A DNA stretch of 64,000 nt from Nemertoderma westbladi (lineage: Eukaryota > Xenacoelomorpha > Nemertodermatida > Nemertodermatidae): positions 1-64,000 of the forward strand of contig JAUCBJ010008831.1 of assembly GCA_032718475.1 (NCBI GenBank), given 5' to 3'. This document shows, piece after piece, positions 43,724 through 54,461 of the stretch; within the stretch, counting starts at the first letter, position 1; each line of letters opens with the position of its first letter. The position numbers and the translations under genes are program-made. The notes beneath the pieces were generated by a model, which was not told the origin of the DNA, made no database searches, and worked only from the letters and a program-made list of their open reading frames with translations.

Positions 43724-43925
43724 TGTCATTTCGCCGCGTTATCGCTCATCGTCGACAACAAACTTTCCGCGTATCCAACTTACAACCGCGTAATATTTTC
43801 CAACCTAATTTCCGATACCATTCCGTTCTATCGGTAAATAAACTCTCTCGTCATCAACGTCAACCAACTTCTTTGTTGCCAACGAACTTCCAAACTTCAT
43901 CTTTCCGTGAATATTTACTAACACC
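43724..43925 (+). other. Candidate 5' exon, copy 1
   Basis: TGTCATTTCGCCGCGTTA to TTTACTAACACC is followed by donor GTAAGT at 43926. The frame is open throughout and Arg-rich (SFRRVIAHRRQQTFRVSN). It may be a coding or leader exon of the polymerase transcription unit; upstream extent unknown. Confidence 0.45.
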
Positions 43926-44161
43926 GTAAGTAAAATCTGCCTTCCACCATCTAGCTATACTATCGATGCCGGTAGCAAACAATTTACATTTAATGTCTAC
44001 CGGTACAACAGTATTGCAGTAGGCTCATTATTAATTACTGTCAGACTGCGGTGGTACCGATAGCCTAAACCGTGATCGAAGCATTCGATCAATAGGTCTA
44101 CATCTGTTTATCTGCTTACAGTATTTTTTTCTTTTTACAAATAATCAACTTATTTTTCTAG

Positions 44162-44352
44162 TGTCATTTCGCCGCGTTAACGTTCATCGTCGACACCGAA
44201 CTTTCCGCGTATCCATCATACAACTGCGTAATATTTTTCCGATACCATTCCATTCTTTCGGTAAATAAACTCTCTCGTTGTCCACGTCAACCAACTTCTT
44301 CATCGCCAACGAACGTCCAAACTTCATCTTTCCGTGAATATTTACTAACACC
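44162..44352 (+). other. Candidate 5' exon, copy 2 (tandem duplicate)
   Basis: It repeats copy 1 at a distance of 438 bp, with acceptor TTATTTTTCTAG before it and donor GTAAGT at 44353. A small deletion relative to copy 1 breaks the open frame. The intron after each copy is also duplicated (CTGCCTTCCACCATCTAGCT). The third acceptor of the same type (45047-45058) leads into the polymerase exon. Confidence 0.5.
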
Positions 44353-44529
44353 GTAAGTAAAATCTGCCTTCCACCATCTAGCTATACTTTCGATGCCGAT
44401 AGCAAACAATTTACATTTAATGTCTACTGGTACAACAGTATTGCAGTAGGCTCATTATTAATTACTGTCAGACTGCGGTGGTACCGATAGCCTAAACCGT
44501 GATTGAGGCATTCAATCAATAGGCCTACA

Positions 44530-45058
44530 ACTATCTATCTGGTTGTCTACCTGACTATCGGTACCGCATCATTTGAGTTAGCCTAGTGCCATTGTAGTAG
44601 TGATATAGATCCTACTGAACAACAATGAATACTGCAGTTTTCACTATATATCCTACTGACTAACTGAGATCTCACACAGCAATTAGCTAGGCCTATCGTT
44701 GATTTGTATTGGTTAATGCTACCGATACGTCGGACTTCTGGCGGACTATATCACTAGCACTACTGCACTGACTGACTGATGTTTATAGACCCTCTTTCCA
44801 CGAATAATAACTGCCATCGCTATTGTGCCTTGGTTATCGCCACTATCTAACTGCTGGTACACTAACACTACCACACTAGACACTGCCGACTGTCTGCTTT
44901 ATGTTTCACTGACTGATTGCTATAATACAGCAATAGGCCTAACTGTACAAACACAGTATTGTTGCCTAGTAACCGATTAATACCTACTGTTTTACTTTAT
45001 TTTTAGCAAGTATACAGTATTTTTTATCTATTTACAAATAATCAACGTATTTTTCTAG
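44530..45058 (+). other. Intron-like sequence before the polymerase exon
   Basis: It has no coding frame and ends with the acceptor CGTATTTTTCTAG at 45046-45058, similar to the acceptor before 44162. It contains scattered ACTGACTGA and TAGGCCTA words. Confidence 0.45.
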
Positions 45059-45065
45059 ATTCAGG

Positions 45066-47040
45066 ATGCCAAGATCAACAAATAAAGTCAGCTGCCCCAT
45101 CTGCGACAAAGAGATGCGGAGTGATCATCGAAAATCCCATATCAAAACTCATTTCGCGCAATATAGATGCGACTGTTGCCCGACTTGGTCTTCGGAAAAG
45201 AAGACACTGGTTGGCCATCTTGTTTCGTGTCCTCAGGGGGGAACAGGATTTACTTACGTTAACGAGCCAGCCGATTTCCGCTGCGGGGATTCGCTCACCC
45301 TATCATCCTTCACTGAGCATGAATGCTACACTTGACTTTTTTCGCGGAAACGCAAAACTCCGCCTACCTCCCACTCATCCCCCATCAACTCTACTCCAGA
45401 ACAAGTCGGCGGTGGCAGCTCCAATAATGAACCTTCAACTTCGCGAGATTATAATTCTATTTCCCCAAACAATCCCTTTCAACCCCCCTCCAACGGAAGC
45501 GCACACGGACGACTGTTTACCTATAACAATGACCTCGCAGAAACAAGACTCGACGTTGAACTAACTTTAAATAAAAATTTTCCACATATTCAAGAACACG
45601 TTAGTAGCCATTTACATAGTGCTTTGGGAACTTTTTTAAGAGTCAGGCTTACAATCAATATCGTAATGGAGCGTGAAACCAGTGAGGGTTTTCAAATTGA
45701 ATCATTCTGTTTTAAATCTAGCGGTAACAATAATCAAATTCTAAATAATAGCGACTTTAATAACTGGTTTTCTGGCGCCGTCAATCGTATCGATCAACTG
45801 TTAAGCGTGTTTCTCTGTCTCGGCTCGGGTTGGCGCATAATAGCTATCGAGCGAATAACTATTGAGATTGCGCGTTCCCAACGCAACCCCTATTTAAAGG
45901 GTTAAGGCTTCAATAATTCTAAATTATTATTAAATAAAAAATGTACTGCCCAATGGGGGATTGCTTTAAATACGCAGTATTGGCCGCCGCAAATTATAAG
46001 AAAATTAATAGAAAAAATAATAATATCAAAAGAATTTCAACGTATACTCCTTTCCTAAACATGTTTGATTTTTCCAATTTAAGTTTCCCGGTGGACAGAG
46101 TAACTGGTATTCCCCAGTTTCTGAAAGCAAACCCTGTATACTGTATAAATCTTCTTTATTGGAGTAATACGGAAGAACTCTCCATTCTAAGTCAACCAGA
46201 TAGCGCGCACTGTTCTGGTAAAACTGTACTAAATTTATTATTTATCGAAGCCACAAGCAAAAACCCCACCCACTACGTAGCCATTACTAACATAGATAGA
46301 CTAATAAATACAAAAGCTACTTCTACCGGCAACAAGACGCACTGCGAACGCTGCCTCAGAGCCTTTTACACTGACAAATCACTGGGAGAACATCGAGAGC
46401 GCTACTATACGGGTAAATGCCAACTCGAGTATATGCCCGAAAATCTCTTGGTTAAATTTGACAGGTACGATAAGACTCTATCCCCACCTTTCTGTATATA
46501 TGCCGACATTGAAACTATTCTAGAACCTACAAACAATATTAAACTCCCACAGAAACATATAGCTAGCGCGGCTGCCTTTTATACAGTACCAAATCAGAAA
46601 TTATTTAACCCTCTAAAACAGATGTTCAAATTTTCCGTGACTATGGCAGTAACCATGTAATGCGCGACTTTCTAACCGCTATGGAAAGTCATTGTAGGGA
46701 GTTATACAATTGGTCCATTTCTAGTACAAACACGCACGCCCCCATGTAACTCACTACTAGCCAACAAACTGACTTTAATAATGCTACACAATGCTACGTC
46801 TGCAACTGTAATTTAACCCCCGATTCTCATAATTTAAACCTCAATGACAATCTTAGCACCAAAGTCCGCGATCACGATCATTATAGCAGGGAGTATCGAG
46901 GGGCTTCTTGCGTCAGCTGCAACAGGAAACTTTCCCTAAAATGGAATAATTTTTATATTATATTTCATAACTTGAGGAAATTCGATATGCATTTACTGCT
47001 AAAAGAAGGAATGACCGATAGTTCTAGAACCCGTGACCTT
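45066..47040 (+). pseudogene. Polinton family-B DNA polymerase, N-terminal part, multiply broken
   Basis: ATG 45066 starts a Cys/His-rich region (CPICDKEM...CDCCPTWS). An in-frame TGA lies at 45333-45335, after which the same frame is open to 45905. A shift near 45955 (G run) leads to the frame 45941-46660, which contains CFKYAVLAAANYKKI, HYVAITNIDRLIN, CERCLRAF and the exonuclease motif FCIYADIETI (46490-46518). Another shift near 46620 and a nonsense TAA at 46747 follow. A Cys/His endonuclease-VII-like CYVCNC...VRDHDHYSREYRGASC and FHNLRKFDMHLLLKE run to about 47010. The palm with catalytic motifs is missing. The order matches protein-primed polymerases of Polintons and related adintovirus-like elements. 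Confidence 0.8.
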
Positions 47041-47533
47041 CTGTTTATCCTATTTTGTATTTAGTTTAGTTACTCTATGTTAAAGTGAATTTTCACATTA
47101 TATTTATGTTAAATTATAAATTTATGCTACAATTATTATTTATATTATAAAAAACAGAAATATTCGAGTTATATTGCATTATATATTTTGCATTGAAGTG
47201 GAATACTTTAGATGTTGGGGGAATCTGGTTTGCGAGGGATATTTGAATGGTGAGTATAACTATCCTTGAGAGCTAGTGCAACGCTATCTCACCATGGATG
47301 GGCTTTACCACTGTACTCGCATCTGCTCTCTCATTGGCTGCTCGATGAATCCAATTAAGGGTCTAAGCCCTTCAAGCTGGTCATTTGCTTAGTTCTCTAA
47401 TTGGAGGGATGTGAGTTTGGACCCTAGAAGTGCATTATTCTTTTTCCTAGCTCTTGGTTAACTCTAGCATACACTCTAGCTTTGACTCTCCCGGCTATAG
47501 TGATAGTATGCAACCTTGGGAGTTAATGTGAGT
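47029..47533. repeat. ~505-bp direct repeat, copy 1
   Basis: It runs from GAACCCGTGACC to GGGAGTTAATGTGAG and is nearly identical to 48185-48689, 1156 bp away. Its left edge truncates the polymerase gene. Copy 1 is followed by an AATAAA-containing stretch absent after copy 2. Ends do not look like an LTR with certainty. Confidence 0.85.
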
Positions 47534-47694
47534 ACATATTTCAGTGTATTTCATAGTAATAAAATCGTTTCCATGTGTCCTGCCGGTGAATTCCCCGGAT
47601 CATTATCTATTTTACAAACTTTATTATTAAATTAGTTTATTTACTATGGTATACATGAAAGTTTACTATATTATTTATTTTGTGTTGGTTTTTA

Positions 47695-48184
47695 TTTTTC
47701 CGTGAGTAGGGTTTGAATCTGTGACCATCCGTGTTACCTACTTTTTATAATTGCATTAGTAGGACTCGAACCCCGGTTTAACTTATTTTGTGTTGGTTTT
47801 ATAATGGTCGCGAATAGGGATTGAACCCGCGACCTTCTGTTTATTTTCCATAAAACGGGATATGAATAGGGATCGAATCTGTGAGCATATGTTTTTCCTC
47901 TTTTATGTTTAGTTTAGGTACTCTAGTTATTCTATGTTTACTTTTTATATTTTCATGACTAGGATTCGAACCCTGGTTTAACTTATTCTGTGTTGGATTT
48001 ATAATGGTCGCGAGTAGGGATTGAACCTATGACCTCCTGTTTATTTTCCATAAAACGGGATACGACTAGGGATCGAACCTGTGACCATCTGTTTATCCTA
48101 TTTTGTGTTTAGTTTAGGTACTCTAGTTATTCTATGTTTAACTTATTTTGTGTTGGTTTTATATTGGTCGCGAGTAGGGATTGA
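47695..48184. repeat. Array of tRNA B-box-like repeats
   Basis: The phrase TAGGGATTGAACCCGCGACC and variants (AGGATTCGAACCCTGG, AGGGATCGAACCTGTGACC) recur about seven times. In reverse complement each reads GGTTCAATCC/GGTTCGAACC, the T arm of a tRNA. Units are joined by TTTATTTTCCATAAAACGGG or TTAACTTATTTTGTGTTGG and vary in length. They look like truncated tRNA-derived pieces in tandem; a full tRNA fold was not found. Confidence 0.7.
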
Positions 48185-48689
48185 ACCCGTGACCATCTGT
48201 TTATCCTATTTTGTGTTTAGTTTAGTTACTCTATGTTAAAGTGAATTTTCACATTATATTTATGTTAAATTATAAATTTATGCTACAATTATTATTTATA
48301 TTATAAAAAACAGAAATATTCGAGTTATATTGCATTATATATTTTGCATTGAAGTGGAATACTTTAGATGTTGGGGGAATCTGGTTTGCGAGGGATATTT
48401 GAATGGTGAGTATAACTATCCTTGAGAGCTAGTGCAACGCTATCTCACTATGGATGGGCTTTACCACTGTACTCGCATCTGCTCTGTCATTGGCTGCTCG
48501 ATGCCTCCGATTAAGGGTCTAAGGCCTTCAAGCTGGTCATTTGCTTAGTTCTCTAATTGGAGGGATGTGAGTTTGGACCCTAGAAGGGCATTATTCTTTT
48601 TCCTAGCTCTTGGTTAACTCTAGCATACACTCTAGCTTTGACTCTCCCGGCTATAGTGATAGTATGCAACCTTGGGAGTTAATGTGAGC
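48185..48689. repeat. ~505-bp direct repeat, copy 2
   Basis: It is the partner of 47029-47533. It differs at a few positions, for example GATGCCTCCGATTAAGG versus GATGAATCCAATTAAGG. Confidence 0.85.
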
Positions 48690-49393
48690 AAAGGCCAAGA
48701 GATTAGACTTCAGGCTCCCTCTATTGGTTCATTTTCTTAACTTTATAAAATAACTCAACCCGTATTTAAAGTTTTAAAAATTATGACTTAGTCGACTAAT
48801 TTTCCAAAGTATTTTATAAAAACATATAATTTCTTGAATAAATAGACCTAATAGTAATAAATAATGTGGGGGTAAATACATTTATAATTCTAATATAATT
48901 ATTAAGGATAAATAGTCCTAATACTAATATAATTATGTAATAGTAAGCAAAATTTTTATGCGCAACCATCAGAGATTATTTGGATATAAAAGATCACACA
49001 GCAGGAGGCTAACTTGCTGGGATCGACAAAGGCTTTGTGTGCGGTGTGCTGCTATGTCTTATATCGGGATGGATGAGAGAGCCCCCCCCCCCCCCCCCCC
49101 CCCCGGGCGTAACATTGCGAACATGGGCTATATTGCTAGAGAGAGAACTACATATAAGACCACATGGAGGTTCATGGAGTGCATAGGAGTGGATGGGCTA
49201 CGTGAATAGAGGAGCCTAGACCATTGAATAATTAATTTAGTGCAGGAAGATGTCACGCCATTAGTCTGACACCGAGAGGGCACACAGAAACACCAGAACA
49301 TGCCTTAACATCACTAACTATGGGCCTACTAGACACTATTAACCGCACACTATAATAAAGGTAAACAAAATCCTTATCGCATTTTCAGCTATA
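48690..49393. other. AT-rich stretch with a 23-nt C run
   Basis: It has no supported gene. A C homopolymer occupies 49082-49104, and the short frame across it codes for a proline run only because of the homopolymer. Confidence 0.6.
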
Positions 49394-49609
49394 ATGAGCG
49401 ACAGTTCACGGCAAACTATAGAGAGTTTCCAGATTACTAAACGTTTCAAAACTATTAATTTTTATCCTTTGACGGAAAATTATGTTCAATTGTCCCGTTC
49501 AACAACATTACACTGGTACACATTTGATAAAATATGTTCACAATTGTACAAATCTGGGTTTTCTGGGGGCCTATACCGTAGAAACAATAAAATAAGTATG
49601 GATAGCTAA
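49394..49609 (+). CDS. Possible small Polinton ORF, 71 aa
   Basis: ATG 49394 follows CATTTTCAGCTATA, which could be a splice acceptor. The product starts MSDSSRQTIESFQITKRF, is polar with several aromatic residues, and shows no known motif. An AATAAA signal lies 17 bp after the stop (49625). It may be a last exon or chance; no homologue is recognised. Confidence 0.25.
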   Translation: MSDSSRQTIESFQITKRFKTINFYPLTENYVQLSRSTTLHWYTFDKICSQLYKSGFSGGLYRRNNKISMDS

Positions 49610-50011
49610 AGTATAATTAAACAAATAAAGTTCTTTATGACTCTTTTTTCTCCACACCATAGAATTATAACTCATCAGCCCCCATTAGTAACACTAATTT
49701 ATCCGTTTTCACAGTGAGATCCAACTGTCACCGCTCTAGAACAACTGCGCTCCCAATCCTCCCATCTCGCTCGCTCCAGCGAAAACTAACTCTGAGCCCT
49801 CAGCGATAGAATATAATTTAGCCTATGAGAAAATAAATAGTGTATTTTATAATTAAATAATAATTTATTATTTAAGTAATTGCTTTATAGCCATCTTGGT
49901 AATTCTTATAACTTTAAAATTATTGTAATTACTCAAATTAATTTCTTCTCAATCTGCTTATTGCTTTAACCTATTTTATTATATCATATTATAAAGGAAT
50001 GTTAGTATTAA
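49610..50011. other. AT-rich stretch without recognised features
   Basis: Apart from the AATAAA signal noted for 49394-49609, nothing was recognised. Confidence 0.5.
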
Positions 50012-50022
50012 TTAAAACTTAC

Positions 50023-50430
50023 ACCATGGTTCCTCCTTGAAATCTTCTGTTTCCTCCCAGTTTTCCTGGGGAAAAGGGTAAAGGAAACGTTGTTCCTCAG
50101 CCGCTGCTATCTCTTTCTGAACATATTCCTGATACAAATATTGATCGTACCAGTTGGAGGAGGTCCGAAGGCCTTCCACTCGTGCTTCCTCCAATGCTCG
50201 AATCTCGAGCTCTCGATCAGCCAAATCTTCCTCCCACGCCATCTCCTCTTCCTGGTCCCTCATATACCGGACATAGGGAGTGACCGCTTCCGGCCTGCTC
50301 TCCGTGGTCTGCGTACCGACGCTTCTGGTTGTGGTTGTGTTGGTAGCGTTGGACATGGTGGTGACGGGTGTAGCTGTGGTGGAGACCGGTGTTACGGAGG
50401 CGGCTAGCTGGGTGCTGGTGGTGGAATCCA
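50023..50430 (-). CDS. Unknown Polinton gene, first exon (Thr-rich then acidic helix)
   Basis: The best start is the ATG at 50428-50430 (MDSTTSTQLAASVTP), since the upstream in-frame Met lies too near the predicted transcription start. Residues 1-60 are Thr/Ser/Val-rich and low-complexity; residues ~70-130 are acidic and helical (DQEEEMAWEEDLADRELEI). A consensus donor GTAAGT at 50017-50022 follows the codons for EEPW, so the frame ending at 50012 probably runs into an intron. A TATATAAA box lies upstream. I do not recognise the family. Its place in the Polinton suggests an element gene, which is inference. Confidence 0.45.
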
Positions 50431-50570
50431 TGATGATGAATAGTAACTCGACAAATTGTAAATGCAAAAGTTTAAAATAAAATGTGAAGTTTAAAATTAG
50501 CGTCTTGTAAAATAAATCACGTAAAATTATTCGAGCTCAAAACTGATGACAAATGAAGGTCCCGTCTCGG

Positions 50571-50579
50571 TTTATATAG
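50571..50579 (-). promoter_or_regulatory. TATA box for the minus-strand gene
   Basis: The minus strand reads GCTATATAAACC, a consensus TATA box about 140 nt upstream of the ATG at 50430. This places transcription start near 50545. Confidence 0.55.
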
Positions 50580-50930
50580 CATCAACGCAGAGGGAACAAC
50601 GCAACAGATTCAACGAGAGGCAGCTTTAATTAAAGGGTTCCCAGTGATAAGTCGTTAGGAGCCAGTAGTAATTATATGATGGTAATAACTAGGAGATATA
50701 GCATATGAATGTTAGCCTTATTTGGGCCCTCAAGCTTATTAGCAATAGAGATATCTCGCTTGCCGGCCGGCCCTCATGCAAATTTAGCGGCGCCAAGGCT
50801 AACGGGGAACCTCGAAGACAGTCTGGCTATAGTAGAGTAGAATCGACATACGAGTCCATAGCTGAAATACATCTGCCATGGAGCCTTTGCGTAGCACTAT
50901 GCTCACCAAATATATTATAATTCTCTATCC

Positions 50931-53260
50931 GCGAAATTTTCAGGAATTTTAAATTTTTGCCGTCGCTTCGCGGAAAATATAAAAAGTAAACACAAAATAG
51001 GATATGCAGATTCTCACAGATTCGATCCCTACCCCGACCAGTGTCATTATGACCCTCCCCCCCGGTATTTGTACAACATTTTATAGCCCGATAGTATTGG
51101 GGTTATTATGTGACTCATGAAAATAAATCTTAAATTCAATACAAATGTTCCATCTTGGTGAAGTGGATGCAATGTATTTACAACTCGAGTGTGGATCAGG
51201 ATAGTTTTCGTTAAGGTTTCACCTTGGTGAAGTGGAAGCATTGTATTCACATTTCGAGTACCATTTTTATTGCAACTATGGGGCATTTTATATTAGCCGA
51301 TTTTTCAAAATTTGTAAAGTTTTGAGGGTTTTTATGAAAAATATAGGGATTTAGGGATTAACATTCAAATTGACTACGAAGAAGCAATAGGGATCATTAA
51401 TGGTATGTTGAGACTCAGAAATTTTGAGGAATTTTAAATTTTTGCCGTCGCTTCGCGGAAAATATAAAAAGTAAACACAAAATAGGATATACAGATTGTC
51501 ATAGATTCGATTCCCTACCCCCGACCAGGGTCATTATGACCCTCCCCGGTGTTTGTACAACATGTTATAGCCCGGTAGTATTATGATTAAAGCTACTAAA
51601 CTAAAAAATAACAAAGTGCTCCAACTCAGTGTCACTACTTTAGATAATATACTATAATAATAGTGATAGCAGATGCTTTTAATTTCGCGATGAAATAATG
51701 TCAGCAAACGAAATATAGCGAATACATCATAGATAGAGTTTTAAATTAGTATGGTTTTATCTGTAATTTTTTATTTTGAACGCAATAGTAAAAAGGTTAT
51801 TATGTGACTCATGAAAATAAGTCTTAAATAAAATACAAATGTTCCACCTTGGTGAAGTGGATGCAATGTATTTACAACTCGAGTGTGGATCAGGTTTGTA
51901 GCCAGGATTTTTAAGTTGGGTAGACCTGGGAATATCAGAGTAGGCAGGCGCAAATGTTCATTTGGATAAATTTTACAATAGATTTAACTGATTAATTGTT
52001 TACAACGGATAGAAAGCAAACCTACAGTAGGATGTTCATGGAGTCCACCATTAGTTCATCTTTTGTATACAAAGCATAATTTAAACAATAGACGAAATCG
52101 CGTAGGTTCGCGTCTACCAGTCTACTAACGCATTAACTGTCTCCTTGAATGGCTTACTATCAATCATACTACTAAAAAATTCATTGGAGAGTGGGATTGA
52201 ACTCGTTGTATAGTAAAATAGTAAATCGAGTAAAATAATATATGTATAATTACGGGATGGCTGGGGTGCAACCTTTGTTCACCTACAACCTCCCCCCCAG
52301 GTGCAATCTTCGTTCGCGAAATTTTCAGGAATTTTAAATTTTGCAGTCGCATGGAGTGATAACCCTTAGGTGAAAGCTAAATTTGCTCTACTTTAATTAA
52401 TCAAATGGGGCATTAAAGCTATGAGTGTATTTTCCTCTACATCCTCCCTCGATCTTACGCAAATCTGGGTAAAAGGCGGTTGAAGGGCTATCATTCCCAA
52501 CATATGCGGTCCTCCCTTTAATGTTTCATTGTTCTATTCATAGTCGCCTTTAAGAATTTCTCGGGAAAATAAGGACGATCACTTTCAACCCATGCGGCCC
52601 TCCCTTTTATGATTTCATTGAACTATCCATAGTATGAACAATCAAACCAAAGCCTTTGAATATAGGGCTGAATATCCTCGCGGCTTATCAGCGGCGTCAT
52701 GGCTAACTGCTTAATATCAATAGTGAAGCATCTAAAAGACAGAGTGTCTATGATAGGGCAGAACAGCATACTTACAGCTTAGAGGTGGGCGCGCTGAAAA
52801 CTTTGCTCGCCATCAATACATACAAAGCATCGCCTGATGGAAAGAGTAATAGCATGGATATTTTCATTTTGGTGAATTTAATTTATAGCATTAATCACGA
52901 AAATCGCTAAATAATATATTTTAACTAAAATCAACTCTGATAAACATCTTGCATATCGAGTTTGTAAAGAATTCATAGGGATTGGCTGTTTATTTAGGGA
53001 TTAACATTCAAAATGATTATGAATGAGCAATAGGGTCATTAATGGTATGCTGAGACTCACTTACTTCATGGCTCGCTCTCATAGAATAGATTAACTAATA
53101 GAGAAAAATGAAAAATAACCGGTTAAACATCTTATATTTTTTAAACATTATGGGGAAACAAGAATAAATAATTTACCGACAACATCAATATTAAATAATA
53201 TAACAACAACGGATAAATAATTTACCAACAACATTAATAATAAATAATATAAGAACATCA
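50931..53260. repeat. Noncoding Polinton region built of direct repeats
   Basis: Pairs seen: (a) 50931-51100 and 51418-51592 sharing TTTTGCCGTCGCTTCGCGGA, with a short third piece at 52315-52345; (b) 51101-51200 and 51796-51895 sharing CTTGGTGAAGTGGATGCAAT, with a partial copy at 51215-51262; (c) 51340-51420 and 52975-53062 sharing TTTAGGGATTAACATTCAAA; (d) tandem pair 52489-52543 and 52578-52633 sharing ATGCGG[T/C]CCTCCCTTT; (e) tandem AATAAATAATTTACC[G/A]ACAAC units at 53165-53260. No gene was recognised. Confidence 0.75.
52085..52215. repeat. Fragment of the tRNA-like foldback family
   Basis: GTCTACCAGTCTACTAACGC through GGGATTGAACTCGTTGTA matches the right arm of the element at 27852-28078 with substitutions. 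Only the tRNA-proximal portion is present. Confidence 0.7.
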
Positions 53261-53359
53261 ACAATAACAAAAGATATAGTCAGAACAGTTTTTATTAAAT
53301 AGAGACTGATTATATTAATAGGGTTGCTGGTCTCCGAGAGTAACGTTTGGTTTAACCCT

Positions 53360-54461
53360 TTAGGGATACTATTAATGGCTGCGATAATTTTCTCTTTAAT
53401 AGTTTGTTGAGATAGCCTTTTCTTGGGGGGTGAAATAGATTAAGGTGTGTTTGCTGCGGGATAAAGATGCCTTCTCTGAGAGAACGTTTTAGTAATTCGA
53501 AAAGACGCGCGATGGTAAAGTCGTTGGATAGGGTGATAGTGTTGGTATTTTTCGTATTGGTGAATATGATTTCTGTTGGTTTGTTCTCGATATGAATGTA
53601 AGGACTGAGATAGTAGTGAGAGTTACAGGTGGGTTGGTTATATTTATCGTGAGAAAATCGCTGCCCCTAATATTGAGACTGAAAAGTGGTATTCTCTTCG
53701 TCTTTCATTAAAATGGGCCAGATACCAACATATTTTTCGGATTTGAACTTATAGATAAAGGCTGCGATACTACTATCTATGAGATAGCGTTGGTGATTGG
53801 GGATCGTAATCTGCTTTGGTTTGAAAGCAAATTGTATAGCCATAGCCTTGAATCTAATTAGAGCCTCGCGCACTTGAATCGTGTTAGCTATAGTAAAGGA
53901 TTCGTTAAATTTTCTCTCGGTTATCTGTAAATCAATTTCTGAATCACTGATACAACTTTGTATCGATATTCGCTCAGAAATGTTGTCTTTGTAGACGTTA
54001 AGTTCATTGTAGCAGACACATTCACTATCCTCGATGGTTGAATCGAACCATTTCAATTCGCCGACCTCGGTTGGTGTAAGAAGAATCATGCCCCTAGAAG
54101 AAACAATAGCCTTTCCATCGTCAACCTCGTAGCCGTTGGTGATCGCTAAATTGCGCTCGTTCCGAATATTTGTAACAAACCCAAAAGTGCAATAGTCAAA
54201 AGCAACCCAATTCCCCGGTTTTAGGACAAGGTGAGTAGTAGGATTAATAAAAGGGTGACAGATGTTTACATAATGTTGAAATAAATTGGCGCAGGCGACG
54301 GAAAATCTGATCCATGAACTCTTTACAGTGTCTTCCAACTTTATTAACTCGAGTGGTTTCACTGGGTTAATACTTCCATAGGTATTCCATCGATATTCCA
54401 AGTCTATAATTGAATCCAAAGTAATAGGAGACTTTATTGGCGAAAAAGCATGTGAGCTCAT
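53360..54461 (-). pseudogene. Unknown Polinton protein Y (frameshifted C-terminus)
   Basis: ATG at 54459-54461 (MSSHAFSPIKSPITL) opens 264 codons to 53667. After a frameshift near 53660, a frame open for roughly 90 codons continues (YYLSPYIHIENKPTEII, ending with TAA near 53360), so the intact protein was probably ~360 residues. It contains KPGNWVAFDYCTFGFVTN and a Cys-rich DSECVCYNELNVY. No signal peptide or membrane span is evident. I do not recognise the family; a structural or DNA-processing role is possible because of its place near the element's right end. The start overlaps the preceding frame. Confidence 0.4.

Noticed and set aside
48958-49209. ORF with a proline run
   Set aside because: The proline run comes from a 23-nt C homopolymer and there is no supporting start context or motif.
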